Made by a program: the position numbers and the translations under genes. The notes beneath the pieces were generated by a model. That model did not search any database. It was given only the letters and a program-made list of their open reading frames with translations, and was not told the origin of the DNA. From Bdellovibrio sp. UBA4095 (GTDB taxonomy: Bacteria; Bdellovibrionota; Bdellovibrionia; Bdellovibrionales; Bdellovibrionaceae), in NCBI GenBank assembly GCA_002381805.1, contig DFXZ01000014.1:1-64000 (forward strand): a stretch of DNA of 64,000 bases. The letters run 5' to 3'. Shown one piece after another: positions 54,062-63,174 of the stretch (the first letter of the stretch is position 1; every line of letters begins with the position of its first letter).

Positions 54062-55402
54062 TTAGAAGCTTTTAAGCTTTCCTGCCAGGTACGAGTTTAA
54101 CTGAGACATAGGTATGCGTTCCTGCACCATTGTGTCACGATGGCGAACCGTCACGGCCTGATCATTAATGGTTTCGAAGTCCACCGTCACGCAGAATGGA
54201 GTTCCAATTTCATCCTGACGGCGGTAGCGCTTACCAATGGATGCTGTTTCGTCATAAGTAAGATCATAATCTTCTGCAAGCTCGTCACGCAATTTGCTTG
54301 CAATACTGCTAAGCTCTTCCTTCTTTGAAAGAGGTAAAATCGCCACTTTAAAAGGCGCAATGGCGGGATGCAGACCAAGAACGACACGTACGTCTTCTTT
54401 ACCGCTTTCATCAGTTGTGATTTCTTCGCGATAGGCATCGCACAAGAAAGCTAAGAACAAGCGATCACAACCAACTGCGGTTTCGATCACATAAGGGATG
54501 TACTTTTCCTTAGTAGCTTCGTCAAAATACTCGAGGTTCTTACCCGAGAACTTGGCGTGCTGACTTAAATCAAAGTCAGATCGGTTGTGAACCCCTTCCA
54601 ATTCGGAAAAGCCCATCGGAAATTTATACTCAACATCTGTGGCAGCTTTTGCATAATGCGCGAGCTTATCCGGCGGATGATCCGCAAAGCGCAGATTTTC
54701 TTTTTTCAAGCCGTATTTCAAATAAAAATTCCAGCGAATTTCTTTCCACTGGTTATAAAACTGATCGTCAGTCCCAGGCTTCACGAAATACTGCATTTCC
54801 ATCTGTTCGAACTCCCGAGTTCGGAAGATAAAATTACCGGGCGTGATTTCGTTGCGGAAAGATTTCCCAATGGCTGCGATACCAAACGGCACCTTATAGC
54901 GTGAAGCTTGCTGACAGTTCTGAAAGTTCACAAAATGGCCCTGTGCAGTCTCCGGACGAAGATAGATAACACTTCCACCGTCTTCTACGGGGCCCATGTG
55001 AGTTTTGAACATCAAGTTGAAGTTGCGAGGCTCTGAAAGATTTTTACTGCCACAGTTCGGGCACTTACCTTCGTTCAAATACGAATCAGTATTATCCGCG
55101 CGAAAGCGGGTTTTACATTCTTTACAGTCAACAAGAGGATCACTGAATCCATCAATGTGGCCTGAAGCCTTCCACACCATAGGATGCATAAGGATGGCCG
55201 CATCTAGACCAACAATATCTGACCGACGAGTCATTGCATTCCACCAAGCTCGCTTCACATTCAACTTCATCAATGAACCGAGGGGGCCATAATCCCAACA
55301 GCTTCCCAGTCCGCCGTAAATTTCGCTGGATTGAAAAACAAATCCGCGCCGTTTGCTAAGGCTGACCAAGGTATTGAGATCTTCACAATGCTTAATTTTC
55401 AT
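54062..55402 (-). CDS. glyQS: Glycyl-tRNA synthetase (alpha2 type)
   Basis: 446 residues, a class II synthetase of the single-chain dimeric type. It has the FVFQSSEIYGGLGSCWDYGPLG segment, a CxxC zinc motif pair (CKECKTR and CPNCGSK), the class II motif 2 FRNEITP and motif 3 at GCDRLFLAF, with an anticodon-binding domain in the last 110 residues. It charges tRNA-Gly. It stands alone, with its own terminator. Confidence 0.96.
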   Translation of the reverse strand: MKIKHCEDLNTLVSLSKRRGFVFQSSEIYGGLGSCWDYGPLGSLMKLNVKRAWWNAMTRRSDIVGLDAAILMHPMVWKASGHIDGFSDPLVDCKECKTRFRADNTDSYLNEGKCPNCGSKNLSEPRNFNLMFKTHMGPVEDGGSVIYLRPETAQGHFVNFQNCQQASRYKVPFGIAAIGKSFRNEITPGNFIFRTREFEQMEMQYFVKPGTDDQFYNQWKEIRWNFYLKYGLKKENLRFADHPPDKLAHYAKAATDVEYKFPMGFSELEGVHNRSDFDLSQHAKFSGKNLEYFDEATKEKYIPYVIETAVGCDRLFLAFLCDAYREEITTDESGKEDVRVVLGLHPAIAPFKVAILPLSKKEELSSIASKLRDELAEDYDLTYDETASIGKRYRRQDEIGTPFCVTVDFETINDQAVTVRHRDTMVQERIPMSQLNSYLAGKLKSF

Positions 55403-55548
55403 GCAAGGCTCCAGTTTAGGAAAATGCTAACGAAACATGGTTACACTTCGGTCTAGAAGCAGTCAAGAAATCAGGGTCTTACTTGATCTGATGGCCCAGC
55501 TTAGCGACTCTAAAGAAGAAGCTTACAGCAACTCACTGAGGGATTTTA

Positions 55549-55911
55549 ATGCAACGCAAGACCCACATTCGAAACCTTCTGAGTCTTTTAGTTCCAATTA
55601 TTTTTCTCGTTCCGCACGGACACAGCCAGTCGATTTCCAAATTTGTGACCCAGGAAGAAAAAATCCGCCAAGAAATGGTGACTATTTCAAGAGAGCTCGG
55701 TGTCACTTGCGTGGAATGCCACAATGTTCAGAATTTCCGAGACGATAAGAAAAAAACTTTTAAAGTCGCTCGTGAACACATGAAATTGACTCAAATGTTG
55801 AAGGAAAATGGCTTTAACGGAAAGAAAGGCCCCCTTGCGACATGTTATATGTGCCACCGGGGCAAACTCATGCCCGACTACAAAGAGCCAGCCACTGCTA
55901 AGGCGCACTAA
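55549..55911 (+). CDS. Dihaem c-type cytochrome
   Basis: 120 residues with a signal peptide (cleaved after HGHSQ). Haem sites are CVECH and CYMCH. The spacing (about 45 residues) and the surrounding GVTCVECHNV and CYMCHRG segments resemble photosynthetic-reaction-centre-type cytochrome c subunits. It should carry electrons in the periplasm. Start has GAGGGA. The next gene, 104 bp on, encodes an RND pump; no shared role is evident. Confidence 0.82.
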   Translation: MQRKTHIRNLLSLLVPIIFLVPHGHSQSISKFVTQEEKIRQEMVTISRELGVTCVECHNVQNFRDDKKKTFKVAREHMKLTQMLKENGFNGKKGPLATCYMCHRGKLMPDYKEPATAKAH

Positions 55912-56015
55912 AAACCCATAGTTGTGCAAACGGCCAAAGTCCCTAAATTTTCTTTTTAGATGCGTCCGTCTGGCAATGCCATTAGACTTTTTCATCACCT
56001 GGTGAAAGGAACATC

Positions 56016-59000
56016 ATGAACTTAATTGATCTTTCCATCCGGAGACCCGTATTTGCTTGGGTCCTAATGTTTGCGCTGATCGTTTTCGGAGCCATTTCTA
56101 TGAACCGAATGGGCATCAGTCAGCTGCCCGACATTGATTTCCCCGTACTGAGTATTTCTGTCGCTTTCGAAGGGGCTGCCCCCGAGGTCGTCGAAGCTGA
56201 AATCATTGATCCGATCGAAGAAGAACTTTTAAACATCGAAGGCATCAAAGAGATGCGATCCTCGGCCAGTCAGGGCTCTGGTCGAGTGACACTTGAGTTC
56301 AATATAGATCGAAATGTAGATGTCGCCTTGCAAGAGGTCCAGGCCGCCCTTAGCCAACTCAGACTCCCGCCCGGAATTGACCCCCCAGTCATTCGCAAGT
56401 CCAATCCGGAAGAAGATCCTATCATGTGGGTTTCGGTTTTTGGAGATGCCGAACTAAGGGATATGTTGAATTGGGCAGACACATACCTCCTTGACCAACT
56501 TCGTTTCCTGCCAGGAATCGGTGAAGTCAGCGTCGGGGGATTTTCGGAAAGAAATCTGCGCATCTGGGTCGACACAAAGGCACTCAACCATCACTACTTA
56601 ACCATCACGGATGTCATTGATGCACTAAACACTCAGCACTTAGAAAGCGCTGCCGGCCAATTCGTTCAAGGCAAACGGGAGCTGCGAGTTCGGTGGCTCG
56701 GTGAAGCTGAGGATGTCAAAGAAGTCGAAAAAATTCAGATCCTTCGCCGCGGTGGCCAGCGAATTCATGACGCCCAGATTTTTATCCGCGATGTTGCGAA
56801 AGTTGAGGATGGTCTATCTGATGTCCGTCGCCTTGCCCGTGTTGACGGCAAACAAGCTGTCTCCATATCGGTCAAAAAACAAAGAGGCACTAATGAAGTC
56901 GACATCGCCAAGCGAGTTCATGCGAAACTGGCCGAAATTAAAGGCAGCTTTCCCAAAGGATTCCAATACCGAGTCAATGTAGACTTCACTCGTTCAACGG
57001 AAGCAACCGTAAACTTAACGGTCGAAAAACTTTGGACTGCAGCTATCATCACAATCCTAATCTGCTTTCTTTTCTTAGGAAGTTTACCTGCTGCTGTAAA
57101 CATTCTTTTCTCGATTCCCACATCGATCGTGGGCACGTTTACCATTTTGTATTTTTCCGGTTTTACTCTGAACCTTTTCACCTTGTTGGCCCTGACACTT
57201 TCAATTTCAATTGTTGTCGATGATGCCATCATGTTGCTCGAAAACATTGTCCGCCACTACCGTATGGGCAAGAACTCAGCTAAAGCCGCATCAGATGGCT
57301 CTAAAGAGGTCTTGCCGGCGGCGATTGCCGCGACCCTCGCCGTCGTTGCCGTCTTCCTCCCTGTGGTCTTTATGGAAGGGATCGTCGGAAAATTCTTCTT
57401 CCAGTTTGGTGTCACCATGTGTGCGGCAGTTCTGCTCTCGCTCCTTGAGGCTGTCACGATTACTCCGATGCGAGCAGCGGCGTTTCTGAGTTCTGAGCCC
57501 AAAGTTTCAAAGTTGGAGCATTTTCTTGATCAACTATTCGAAGGCCTTGCGCACAGATATCAAAAGGTTCTGCGCAGCACTTTGAAATGGAAATGGACCG
57601 TTACGATTGTCTCTCTGATCTTTTTTGCGATCTCGATGGTCTTGATTACAAAGGTTCGCCAAGAGTTCGTTCCTGCACAAGATCAGGATTTGATTTTGAC
57701 AAGCCTGCAAACGCCACCGGGCACTTCTCTTGAAGAAACGTCCCGCACGGTTGCTCTGGCCGAACAAATTCTTGCCAACAACAAATACGTCCAAGGCTAC
57801 TTCGTATCGATCGGCGGAGGCGGCGGTGCCAGCAATGTCAACACCGCCTTTATGCCCGTCGCTCTTTATCCTCGGGCTGAGCGTGACAAAGGCCACACTG
57901 CGATTATGGCAGACCTGCGCGAAGAATTTAAAAAAATTCCTAAGCTTCGCGTGACCATGCGAGATATGTCAGCAAGGAATCTCTCCACAGGTCGCCAAAA
58001 TCCGCTGGCAATTAATCTAAGGGGACCCGACCTTGATGTTTTGGAACAGAAAACCCAAGAACTGTGGAAACGCCTCGAAGAGGAAAAGCTAGCTGTCGAT
58101 CTGGATACTGATTATAAAAAAGGTATTCCCGAACTGGTGATTACTCCAAATAGAAAAGCAATGTCCGAACGAGGAGTTTCGGTGGATGCGGTCGGAGCTA
58201 TTCTATCTGCTGGTATTGGCGGCGTACGCCAGGGTCGTTACACCGCGGACGGCCGACGATATGACATCCGTTTCAAATTCAAAGACGAGCTGATCCGCTC
58301 GCCTGCCGACTTTAAGAAACTTTATGTCAGAAATTTAGTTGGCAATTTAATTCCGATGTCTCAGTTGGTCGACATTAATGAAGGAAAAGCCATCCAGAGT
58401 ATCACCCGAGTTAATCGTCAGCGCGCGATCTCTTTATTTGGAAATATTGCCCCTGGACAATCCCAGGCTAAGGTTCTCGAAAGGGCCGCGCAGATTTCTC
58501 GCGAAATTTTACCTACGGGATATTCGTTCGCGCTTGAGGGAGCTTCTGCGGGCTTCTCGTCATCTTTTGCAAGTTTGACCTCAGCCCTACTTGTCGGCAT
58601 CCTGGTTGCCTATTTAATTTTGGCTGTTCAGTTCAATTCGTTTATACACCCCATTTCGGTTCTGATCGCCCTTCCCTTCAGTGTGACGGGCGCCTTGGTA
58701 GCCCTTTGGATGTTTGATATATCACTCAATCTTTTCAGCTTCATAGGACTTATTGTGCTTATGGGTATTGCAAAGAAGAATTCGATTCTCTTGGTGGAGT
58801 TTACCAATCAGGTACGTCATCGGGGCACGACCTCTATTTTTGATGCCTTAACCGAAGCCTGCCCCGTTCGATTGCGCCCCATTCTAATGACCTCGGTGGC
58901 AACGGTGGCCGCTGCCGCTCCTCTGGTGGTCGGACATGGCATCGGGTCTGAAACGCGCGTTCCCATGGGTCTTTCGATCATTGGTGGAACAATCATCTCC

Positions 59001-59084
59001 ACTCTGCTGACTCTTTTTGTTGTACCAGCGCTGTATCTAATACTTTCAAAACTTGAAAGTAAAAAGAAGGAGGTGGTGCTCTAA
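56016..59084 (+). CDS. RND-family efflux transporter (HAE1-like)
   Basis: 1022 residues, the standard length. The N-terminal IRRPVFAWVLMFALI starts the first membrane helix, and twelve helices with two large periplasmic loops are expected. The proton-relay residues are kept: the VVDDAIMLLEN pair (near residue 400) and Lys in MGIAKKNSILLVEF. It would pump drugs or lipid-like compounds out. No membrane-fusion protein or TolC gene is adjacent, so partners must be elsewhere. Confidence 0.92.
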   Translation: MNLIDLSIRRPVFAWVLMFALIVFGAISMNRMGISQLPDIDFPVLSISVAFEGAAPEVVEAEIIDPIEEELLNIEGIKEMRSSASQGSGRVTLEFNIDRNVDVALQEVQAALSQLRLPPGIDPPVIRKSNPEEDPIMWVSVFGDAELRDMLNWADTYLLDQLRFLPGIGEVSVGGFSERNLRIWVDTKALNHHYLTITDVIDALNTQHLESAAGQFVQGKRELRVRWLGEAEDVKEVEKIQILRRGGQRIHDAQIFIRDVAKVEDGLSDVRRLARVDGKQAVSISVKKQRGTNEVDIAKRVHAKLAEIKGSFPKGFQYRVNVDFTRSTEATVNLTVEKLWTAAIITILICFLFLGSLPAAVNILFSIPTSIVGTFTILYFSGFTLNLFTLLALTLSISIVVDDAIMLLENIVRHYRMGKNSAKAASDGSKEVLPAAIAATLAVVAVFLPVVFMEGIVGKFFFQFGVTMCAAVLLSLLEAVTITPMRAAAFLSSEPKVSKLEHFLDQLFEGLAHRYQKVLRSTLKWKWTVTIVSLIFFAISMVLITKVRQEFVPAQDQDLILTSLQTPPGTSLEETSRTVALAEQILANNKYVQGYFVSIGGGGGASNVNTAFMPVALYPRAERDKGHTAIMADLREEFKKIPKLRVTMRDMSARNLSTGRQNPLAINLRGPDLDVLEQKTQELWKRLEEEKLAVDLDTDYKKGIPELVITPNRKAMSERGVSVDAVGAILSAGIGGVRQGRYTADGRRYDIRFKFKDELIRSPADFKKLYVRNLVGNLIPMSQLVDINEGKAIQSITRVNRQRAISLFGNIAPGQSQAKVLERAAQISREILPTGYSFALEGASAGFSSSFASLTSALLVGILVAYLILAVQFNSFIHPISVLIALPFSVTGALVALWMFDISLNLFSFIGLIVLMGIAKKNSILLVEFTNQVRHRGTTSIFDALTEACPVRLRPILMTSVATVAAAAPLVVGHGIGSETRVPMGLSIIGGTIISTLLTLFVVPALYLILSKLESKKKEVVL

Positions 59085-59109
59085 TTCGGCACCTCCCTTG
59101 AACTTCTTC

Positions 59110-59124
59110 GTCTCATTTTGAGAT
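59110..59124. promoter_or_regulatory. Palindrome GTCTCATTTTGAGAT
   Basis: Arms of six bases around TTT, 79 bp before the secreted-protein start at 59204. The core matches the 50374-50392 palindrome at 13 of 15 positions. Confidence 0.4.
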
Positions 59125-59203
59125 TGTGTCCTTGTACGGCAACTCATTCCACCCAACCCAGCATGATCCTTGCTCTGAATTCAAGTCAGAGTGAGGAAAT
59201 GCA

Positions 59204-59692
59204 ATGATCCAATCTATAAAATATCTTTCAGTCATCTTTGGCATTTTGCTCGCCTGGACCGTTTTCTCGGTTTTAAGTCCGAACTCCCCGGTGCGACTTC
59301 CGCAAAGTCTGAACTCCAAGGTTGAAGGAGTCTATTCACTTGTGAACGGTACCGATGGTTGCCCACGGGCCATGGAATGGTCAGCAGAATGCGACGGCTT
59401 TGCTCTGACGGTGCTAGAGAACGGCAAAGAAAAAGAGCAACATCAGTTTTGCAAAATCAACAAGGGCCTGCAGCATCTGCAAGAAAAAACGTCTTTTGGA
59501 TTCCGCAGAAGCATAATTAAGACTGAACGTAACGACAATATTTACTCAAAGCTGACGACGATCATCATGCAAGATTCTCAACATTCCATTCGCCTGCAAC
59601 AAAGTGACACGGTTATATTTGACGGCTTACCGCGCTTTCTGTGGGAACACAGCCAGGAAAACAAAGGCCTTAGCTGCCTCTATGCAAAATAG
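59204..59692 (+). CDS. Membrane-anchored or secreted protein of unknown function
   Basis: 162 residues. A hydrophobic segment (about 6-24) may be a signal anchor. The rest has four cysteines (GCPRAMEWSAEC, QFC and GLSC near the end), suggesting two disulfides in the periplasm. I recognise no family. Start ATG 59204 has GTGAGGAA upstream. Its stop overlaps the convergent J-like gene by 23 bp. Confidence 0.7.
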   Translation: MIQSIKYLSVIFGILLAWTVFSVLSPNSPVRLPQSLNSKVEGVYSLVNGTDGCPRAMEWSAECDGFALTVLENGKEKEQHQFCKINKGLQHLQEKTSFGFRRSIIKTERNDNIYSKLTTIIMQDSQHSIRLQQSDTVIFDGLPRFLWEHSQENKGLSCLYAK

Positions 59693-60056
59693 CCTTGTAG
59701 GCAGTCTCTAGAAAATCGATCGAGCTCTTATCGCAACGGCTGATCGCGTTTTGATAGGCCTCGGTCACCAGATGAATGGGAGCTCCTGCTGGTAATCCCA
59801 AGACCTCATAAGCATCCCAACTGTGACCATTGTAATTAAACATGACATTTAATGATTTGGTACGTGGGGCTTGCTCGAATTCGTGTTTGACGAGGCCAGG
59901 CTCCTGCTTTTCTTTCTCTAGAAGAACAGGTCCACTATCCGGGGCCTTTAGGTCTAGCTGCGTCGGCCGGTGAGGTCCCCCTCGAGATAAGAGGTACCAG
60001 AAGAGAAAAGCTCCCGCCCCCACCAGATTCAATGTCAAAAAGTCTTGGCTATTCAT
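59670..60056 (-). CDS. Membrane-anchored protein with J-like domain lacking HPD
   Basis: 128 residues from ATG 60056. One membrane helix (about 8-24) is followed by a charged linker and a short J-domain-like segment (DAYEVLGLPAGAPIHLVTEAYQNAISRCDKSSIDFLETAYKAIL). The HPD tripeptide that J-proteins use to stimulate Hsp70 is missing, so it is probably a J-like adaptor rather than a co-chaperone. It is divergent from the Mrp ATPase gene (50 bp). Confidence 0.65.
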   Translation of the reverse strand: MNSQDFLTLNLVGAGAFLFWYLLSRGGPHRPTQLDLKAPDSGPVLLEKEKQEPGLVKHEFEQAPRTKSLNVMFNYNGHSWDAYEVLGLPAGAPIHLVTEAYQNAISRCDKSSIDFLETAYKAILHRGS

Positions 60057-60106
60057 CCGAGTTCTATTATTCGTTGTGTGGTTTAAATTATCAAGGAGTG
60101 AACCAT

Positions 60107-60904
60107 ATGGCAGCACCGAATCCATTCGAAAAGCAAACAGCGATTCCCGGAGTGAAACATATTATTGCCGTCAGCTCTGGCAAGGGGGGGGTGGGTAAAA
60201 GCACTGTCGCCACGAATCTAGCAATGGCTTTGGGACGCAAGAACAAAGTGGGCCTTCTTGACGCCGACATCTACGGTCCGAGCATCCCTCGTATGTTAGG
60301 GTCTCTTCAACAAAAGCCCCAGATCATCCCAGAAACGAATCAGCTCGAACCTGTCATCCGCTATGGAATCAAATTGATGAGCATTGGATTCCTTGTTGAT
60401 GAAGGCGCCGCCGTTGTTTGGCGTGGGCCTATGCTTTTCAAAGCGATGGATCAGTTTCTTAGAGACGTGCATTGGGGCGAACTCGACTATCTAGTCATTG
60501 ATCTCCCTCCAGGTACCGGCGACATTCAACTGACTCTTGCGCAGAAGGTTCCGGTATCGGGTGCGGTTCTTGTTTCGACTCCGCAAAACGTTTCCCTTAT
60601 TGATGTAAAAAAAGCCTACGATATGTTCAAGCGAGTGAACACTCCTATCCTTGGCATTGTCGAAAACATGGCTTTCATGATCAATCCTGTGAATGGCGAA
60701 AAAATGCAGCTCTTTCCCAAGGGAGAGATCGATTCTTACTCGCAAAACAACGGAATCAAAAAACTGGGCGAAGTTCCTTTCAATCCTTCAGTAGGTCTTG
60801 CAAGTGAAGCCGGAATTCCTATCGTTGAAGCGAATCCAAAGGGCGCTGAAGCCGAAGAATTTATAAAGATCGCTGATCAAATTCGAGAAATTCTACCCGT
60901 CTAA
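60107..60904 (+). CDS. Mrp/ApbC-family P-loop ATPase without cysteines
   Basis: 265 residues from ATG 60107 (AAGGAG upstream). The deviant Walker A GKGGVGKST, LLDADIYGPSIPRMLG, and VIDLPPGTGD are those of the Mrp/Nbp35 family, which carries Fe-S clusters to apo-proteins. The CxxC that normally follows IVENM is replaced: the text reads IVENMAFMINPVNG. There is no cysteine anywhere in the protein, and no N-terminal DUF59 domain. Cluster carriage by the usual mechanism is thus unlikely; ATPase activity may remain. Confidence 0.88.
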   Translation: MAAPNPFEKQTAIPGVKHIIAVSSGKGGVGKSTVATNLAMALGRKNKVGLLDADIYGPSIPRMLGSLQQKPQIIPETNQLEPVIRYGIKLMSIGFLVDEGAAVVWRGPMLFKAMDQFLRDVHWGELDYLVIDLPPGTGDIQLTLAQKVPVSGAVLVSTPQNVSLIDVKKAYDMFKRVNTPILGIVENMAFMINPVNGEKMQLFPKGEIDSYSQNNGIKKLGEVPFNPSVGLASEAGIPIVEANPKGAEAEEFIKIADQIREILPV

Positions 60905-60907
60905 ACA

Positions 60908-60932
60908 CTGGGAAGACCTCAAGTCTTCCCAG
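60908..60932 (+). terminator. Hairpin after the Mrp gene, probable terminator
   Basis: Perfect 10-bp arms CTGGGAAGAC/GTCTTCCCAG with a 5-nt loop start 4 nt after the stop codon. The T-run that follows is late and weak, so termination efficiency is uncertain. Confidence 0.6.
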
Positions 60933-61595
60933 CCTGAAACACTTTTTGTCTTTAATTAAGAATCGAACTGCAGAAAGTTGCTTACCAAACTTTGGTCAAG
61001 ATATCCTGATTTCGTTGAACCACAGGCTCGTAAGACTCGCATCAAGCGGGTGAAAGCTGAAGGGCCAGCGAAGGAGGATTGGATGAGAAGTCGTATTTTC
61101 GATCATCGCGATAAATCGCCAAAGTGAAGGGCTTGACACCAGGATTGCTACAAAGAGGTTTGGCGTTTCTGCCTCTCTAAAGAAATGAAACAGGTTGGAT
61201 CTTGATGAATAACTCAAAGGAGGTTCCTAGGGTTATACTCGTTTGGATTTAGATCCTTCCTTTGCCTCAAGGCAAACCATCGGAAATGATGGGACGCAAA
61301 GCTAGAGGGGCTTCGTCGCAAGACATGCCAGCCAGCTGCCAAAGGTCATGAGTCACCTGAGGAATCAGAGGTGTGCAATATGGAAGGAACATATACATAC
61401 ACGGATTGGTTTCATTCCCCTTAGCTTGCGAGTTATCATTGATGATTTCTCGCAGGCACTTTTTCTGGGGCGAGAATTTTTCGAATAAAGAGTTCAAAGC
61501 TGTCAAATCAATGGACAGCTTTTTCTTTTTCAAACTGTACCTATTCTTTTTAACCATGGAATAGAAATCGCACTCCCCGCTTCCGGAGGAGTCCG
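60933..61595. other. Long gene-poor stretch
   Basis: About 660 bp without a confident gene, unusually long for this window. A small leftward frame occupies 61267-61557 (listed separately). The rest has no clear RNA structure or promoter that I can support. Confidence 0.6.
61267..61557 (-). CDS. Doubtful small hypothetical protein
   Basis: 96 residues from ATG 61557, divergent from the next rightward gene. It has a basic N-terminus (KKNRYSLKKKK) and several cysteines, no signal peptide and no recognised family. The ribosome-binding site is poor (GGGGAG about 14 bases upstream). It may be a chance frame or a remnant. Confidence 0.3.
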   Translation of the reverse strand: MVKKNRYSLKKKKLSIDLTALNSLFEKFSPQKKCLREIINDNSQAKGNETNPCMYMFLPYCTPLIPQVTHDLWQLAGMSCDEAPLALRPIISDGLP

Positions 61596-62243
61596 ATGGA
61601 AGCAACTGATGCTGCTCTTATTGAAAATCGACGAGAGATCAAAACTCGTAACAAAGCCTGGGCCCAGCGCTTCGCCGCGTTCCTGGCTGGCCGAAAAATT
61701 TCTCCCAACCAGATTTCTGTCATCAGTATGTTTTTCGCTGCATTAGCTCTAAGCGCTTTTGTGTGGGCTCGACAGGCGCAGCAGCCAGCCTTATTGCTGC
61801 TGGCGGTATTAGGAATTCAATTACGACTGCTTTGCAATCTTTTCGATGGAATGGTGGCTGTTGAGTTCAATAAAAAATCAGCCGTCGGAGAAATCTATAA
61901 TGAGGTCCCTGATCGCATTTCTGACACACTTATTATCCTAGGTGCCGGTCTCTATTGTCAGAACCACGAGTTCGCCATTCACCTAGCTTGGGCCAATATC
62001 TTTCTTGCGACGATGACGGCTTATATTCGCGTCTTTGGGGCCGCTCTCGGAAAAGGTCATCGCTTTCTTGGTCCCATGGCAAAGCAGCATCGGATGTTCT
62101 TAATCTCGGCAGCTGCCCTCGCCGAATGGGTGATGCCCGGAGAGGCACTCTATATTGGTCTTTGGATCATGTTTGTTTTACTTATTGCCACAGTCGTCAG
62201 ACGTTTGATTGTTCTTAGTCGCTCCCTTCAGGAGGTCCCATGA
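61596..62243 (+). CDS. CDP-alcohol phosphatidyltransferase family (YnbA/YnjF-like)
   Basis: 215 residues with several membrane helices. The family motif DG-x2-AR-x8-G-x3-D-x3-D appears as D84-G85-MV-A88-V89 through G98, N102, D106, so the Arg is Val and the third Asp is Asn. A similar NEVPDR segment characterises the YnjF/YnbA subgroup. It would join a CDP-activated lipid to an alcohol, making a phospholipid headgroup, at the inner membrane. GGAGGAG precedes the start. Its stop overlaps the next ATG (ATGA). Confidence 0.82.
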   Translation: MEATDAALIENRREIKTRNKAWAQRFAAFLAGRKISPNQISVISMFFAALALSAFVWARQAQQPALLLLAVLGIQLRLLCNLFDGMVAVEFNKKSAVGEIYNEVPDRISDTLIILGAGLYCQNHEFAIHLAWANIFLATMTAYIRVFGAALGKGHRFLGPMAKQHRMFLISAAALAEWVMPGEALYIGLWIMFVLLIATVVRRLIVLSRSLQEVP

Positions 62244-63160
62244 GTTTTGGTCTTTCGCAGGCTTTGATATCTATTTATTCATTGCTGACTGTTCTGACCT
62301 CTGTCTTTGCCCTGGTTCGATGGGTTCGGGGACCAGGTAAACTAATCACCGAGCTCATCCAGAGAACGTTATCCTGGTGGGCCATAGTAACAACCGCTTC
62401 TGTTTGTCTCTTCTTTAACGTAGAACTCGCCACGCTGAGCTTGATGGCATTATCATTTTTCGCATTTAACGAAATCGTCAGCAAATATGATTTGCAGCTT
62501 GAACATAAAAAACTTTTACGAAGTTGCTATTTTGCGATTCCCATTCAGTATACTTTAGCCTACTTCAATACCTATGATCTCTTTTTGACATTCCTGCCCG
62601 TCACGATGTTTGTTTTACTGAGTCTACGAGGTGTTGTTTCCGGGGCTTCAAATGAATTCAATAAGGCCATCGGAGCCGTTCACTGGTCATTGATGATGAC
62701 CGTCTTCAGTTTTTCTCACATCGCCTTGCTATATTCTCACAACCTCTCGCTGCCAATGGGTGACCTTCGGTTTCACTTAGTCTTGTTCTTAATCGTGACA
62801 ACTGAACTGAACGATGTCTTCCAATTCACCTGGGGAAAGCTATTCGGAAAAAGAAAAATCATTCCCCATATTTCTCCCAACAAGACCTTCGAGGGCCTGC
62901 TCGGCGGGATTCTTTCGACTATGGTTCTGGCATATTTCCTTAAAGACTTCATTCTTGTTGATGCTGGCAAAGCCCTCGTCCTGGGTTTCCTCATTTCCAT
63001 CACCGGCTTTTTTGGCGATATTCTTTTCTCTGCCGTTAAACGAGATCTAAAAATTAAAGACCTTGGATCCTCACTCCCTGGTCATGGAGGCTTATTGGAT
63101 CGTGTAGACTCCTTAGCTCTCACATCAATGGTGTTCTTCTATACACTTAAATTCTTTTAA
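62240..63160 (+). CDS. Phosphatidate cytidylyltransferase (CdsA/YnbB-like)
   Basis: 306 residues with about eight membrane helices. The CdsA signature is intact: SAVKRDLKIKDLGSSLPGHGGLLDRVDS. It makes CDP-diacylglycerol, the substrate of the preceding enzyme. The start overlaps the upstream stop as ATGA with AGGAGGT before it. E. coli ynbAB has the same gene pair, which supports a common pathway separate from the housekeeping CdsA. Confidence 0.9.
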   Translation: MSFGLSQALISIYSLLTVLTSVFALVRWVRGPGKLITELIQRTLSWWAIVTTASVCLFFNVELATLSLMALSFFAFNEIVSKYDLQLEHKKLLRSCYFAIPIQYTLAYFNTYDLFLTFLPVTMFVLLSLRGVVSGASNEFNKAIGAVHWSLMMTVFSFSHIALLYSHNLSLPMGDLRFHLVLFLIVTTELNDVFQFTWGKLFGKRKIIPHISPNKTFEGLLGGILSTMVLAYFLKDFILVDAGKALVLGFLISITGFFGDILFSAVKRDLKIKDLGSSLPGHGGLLDRVDSLALTSMVFFYTLKFF

Positions 63161-63174
63161 AAAGGTCTGCAATA

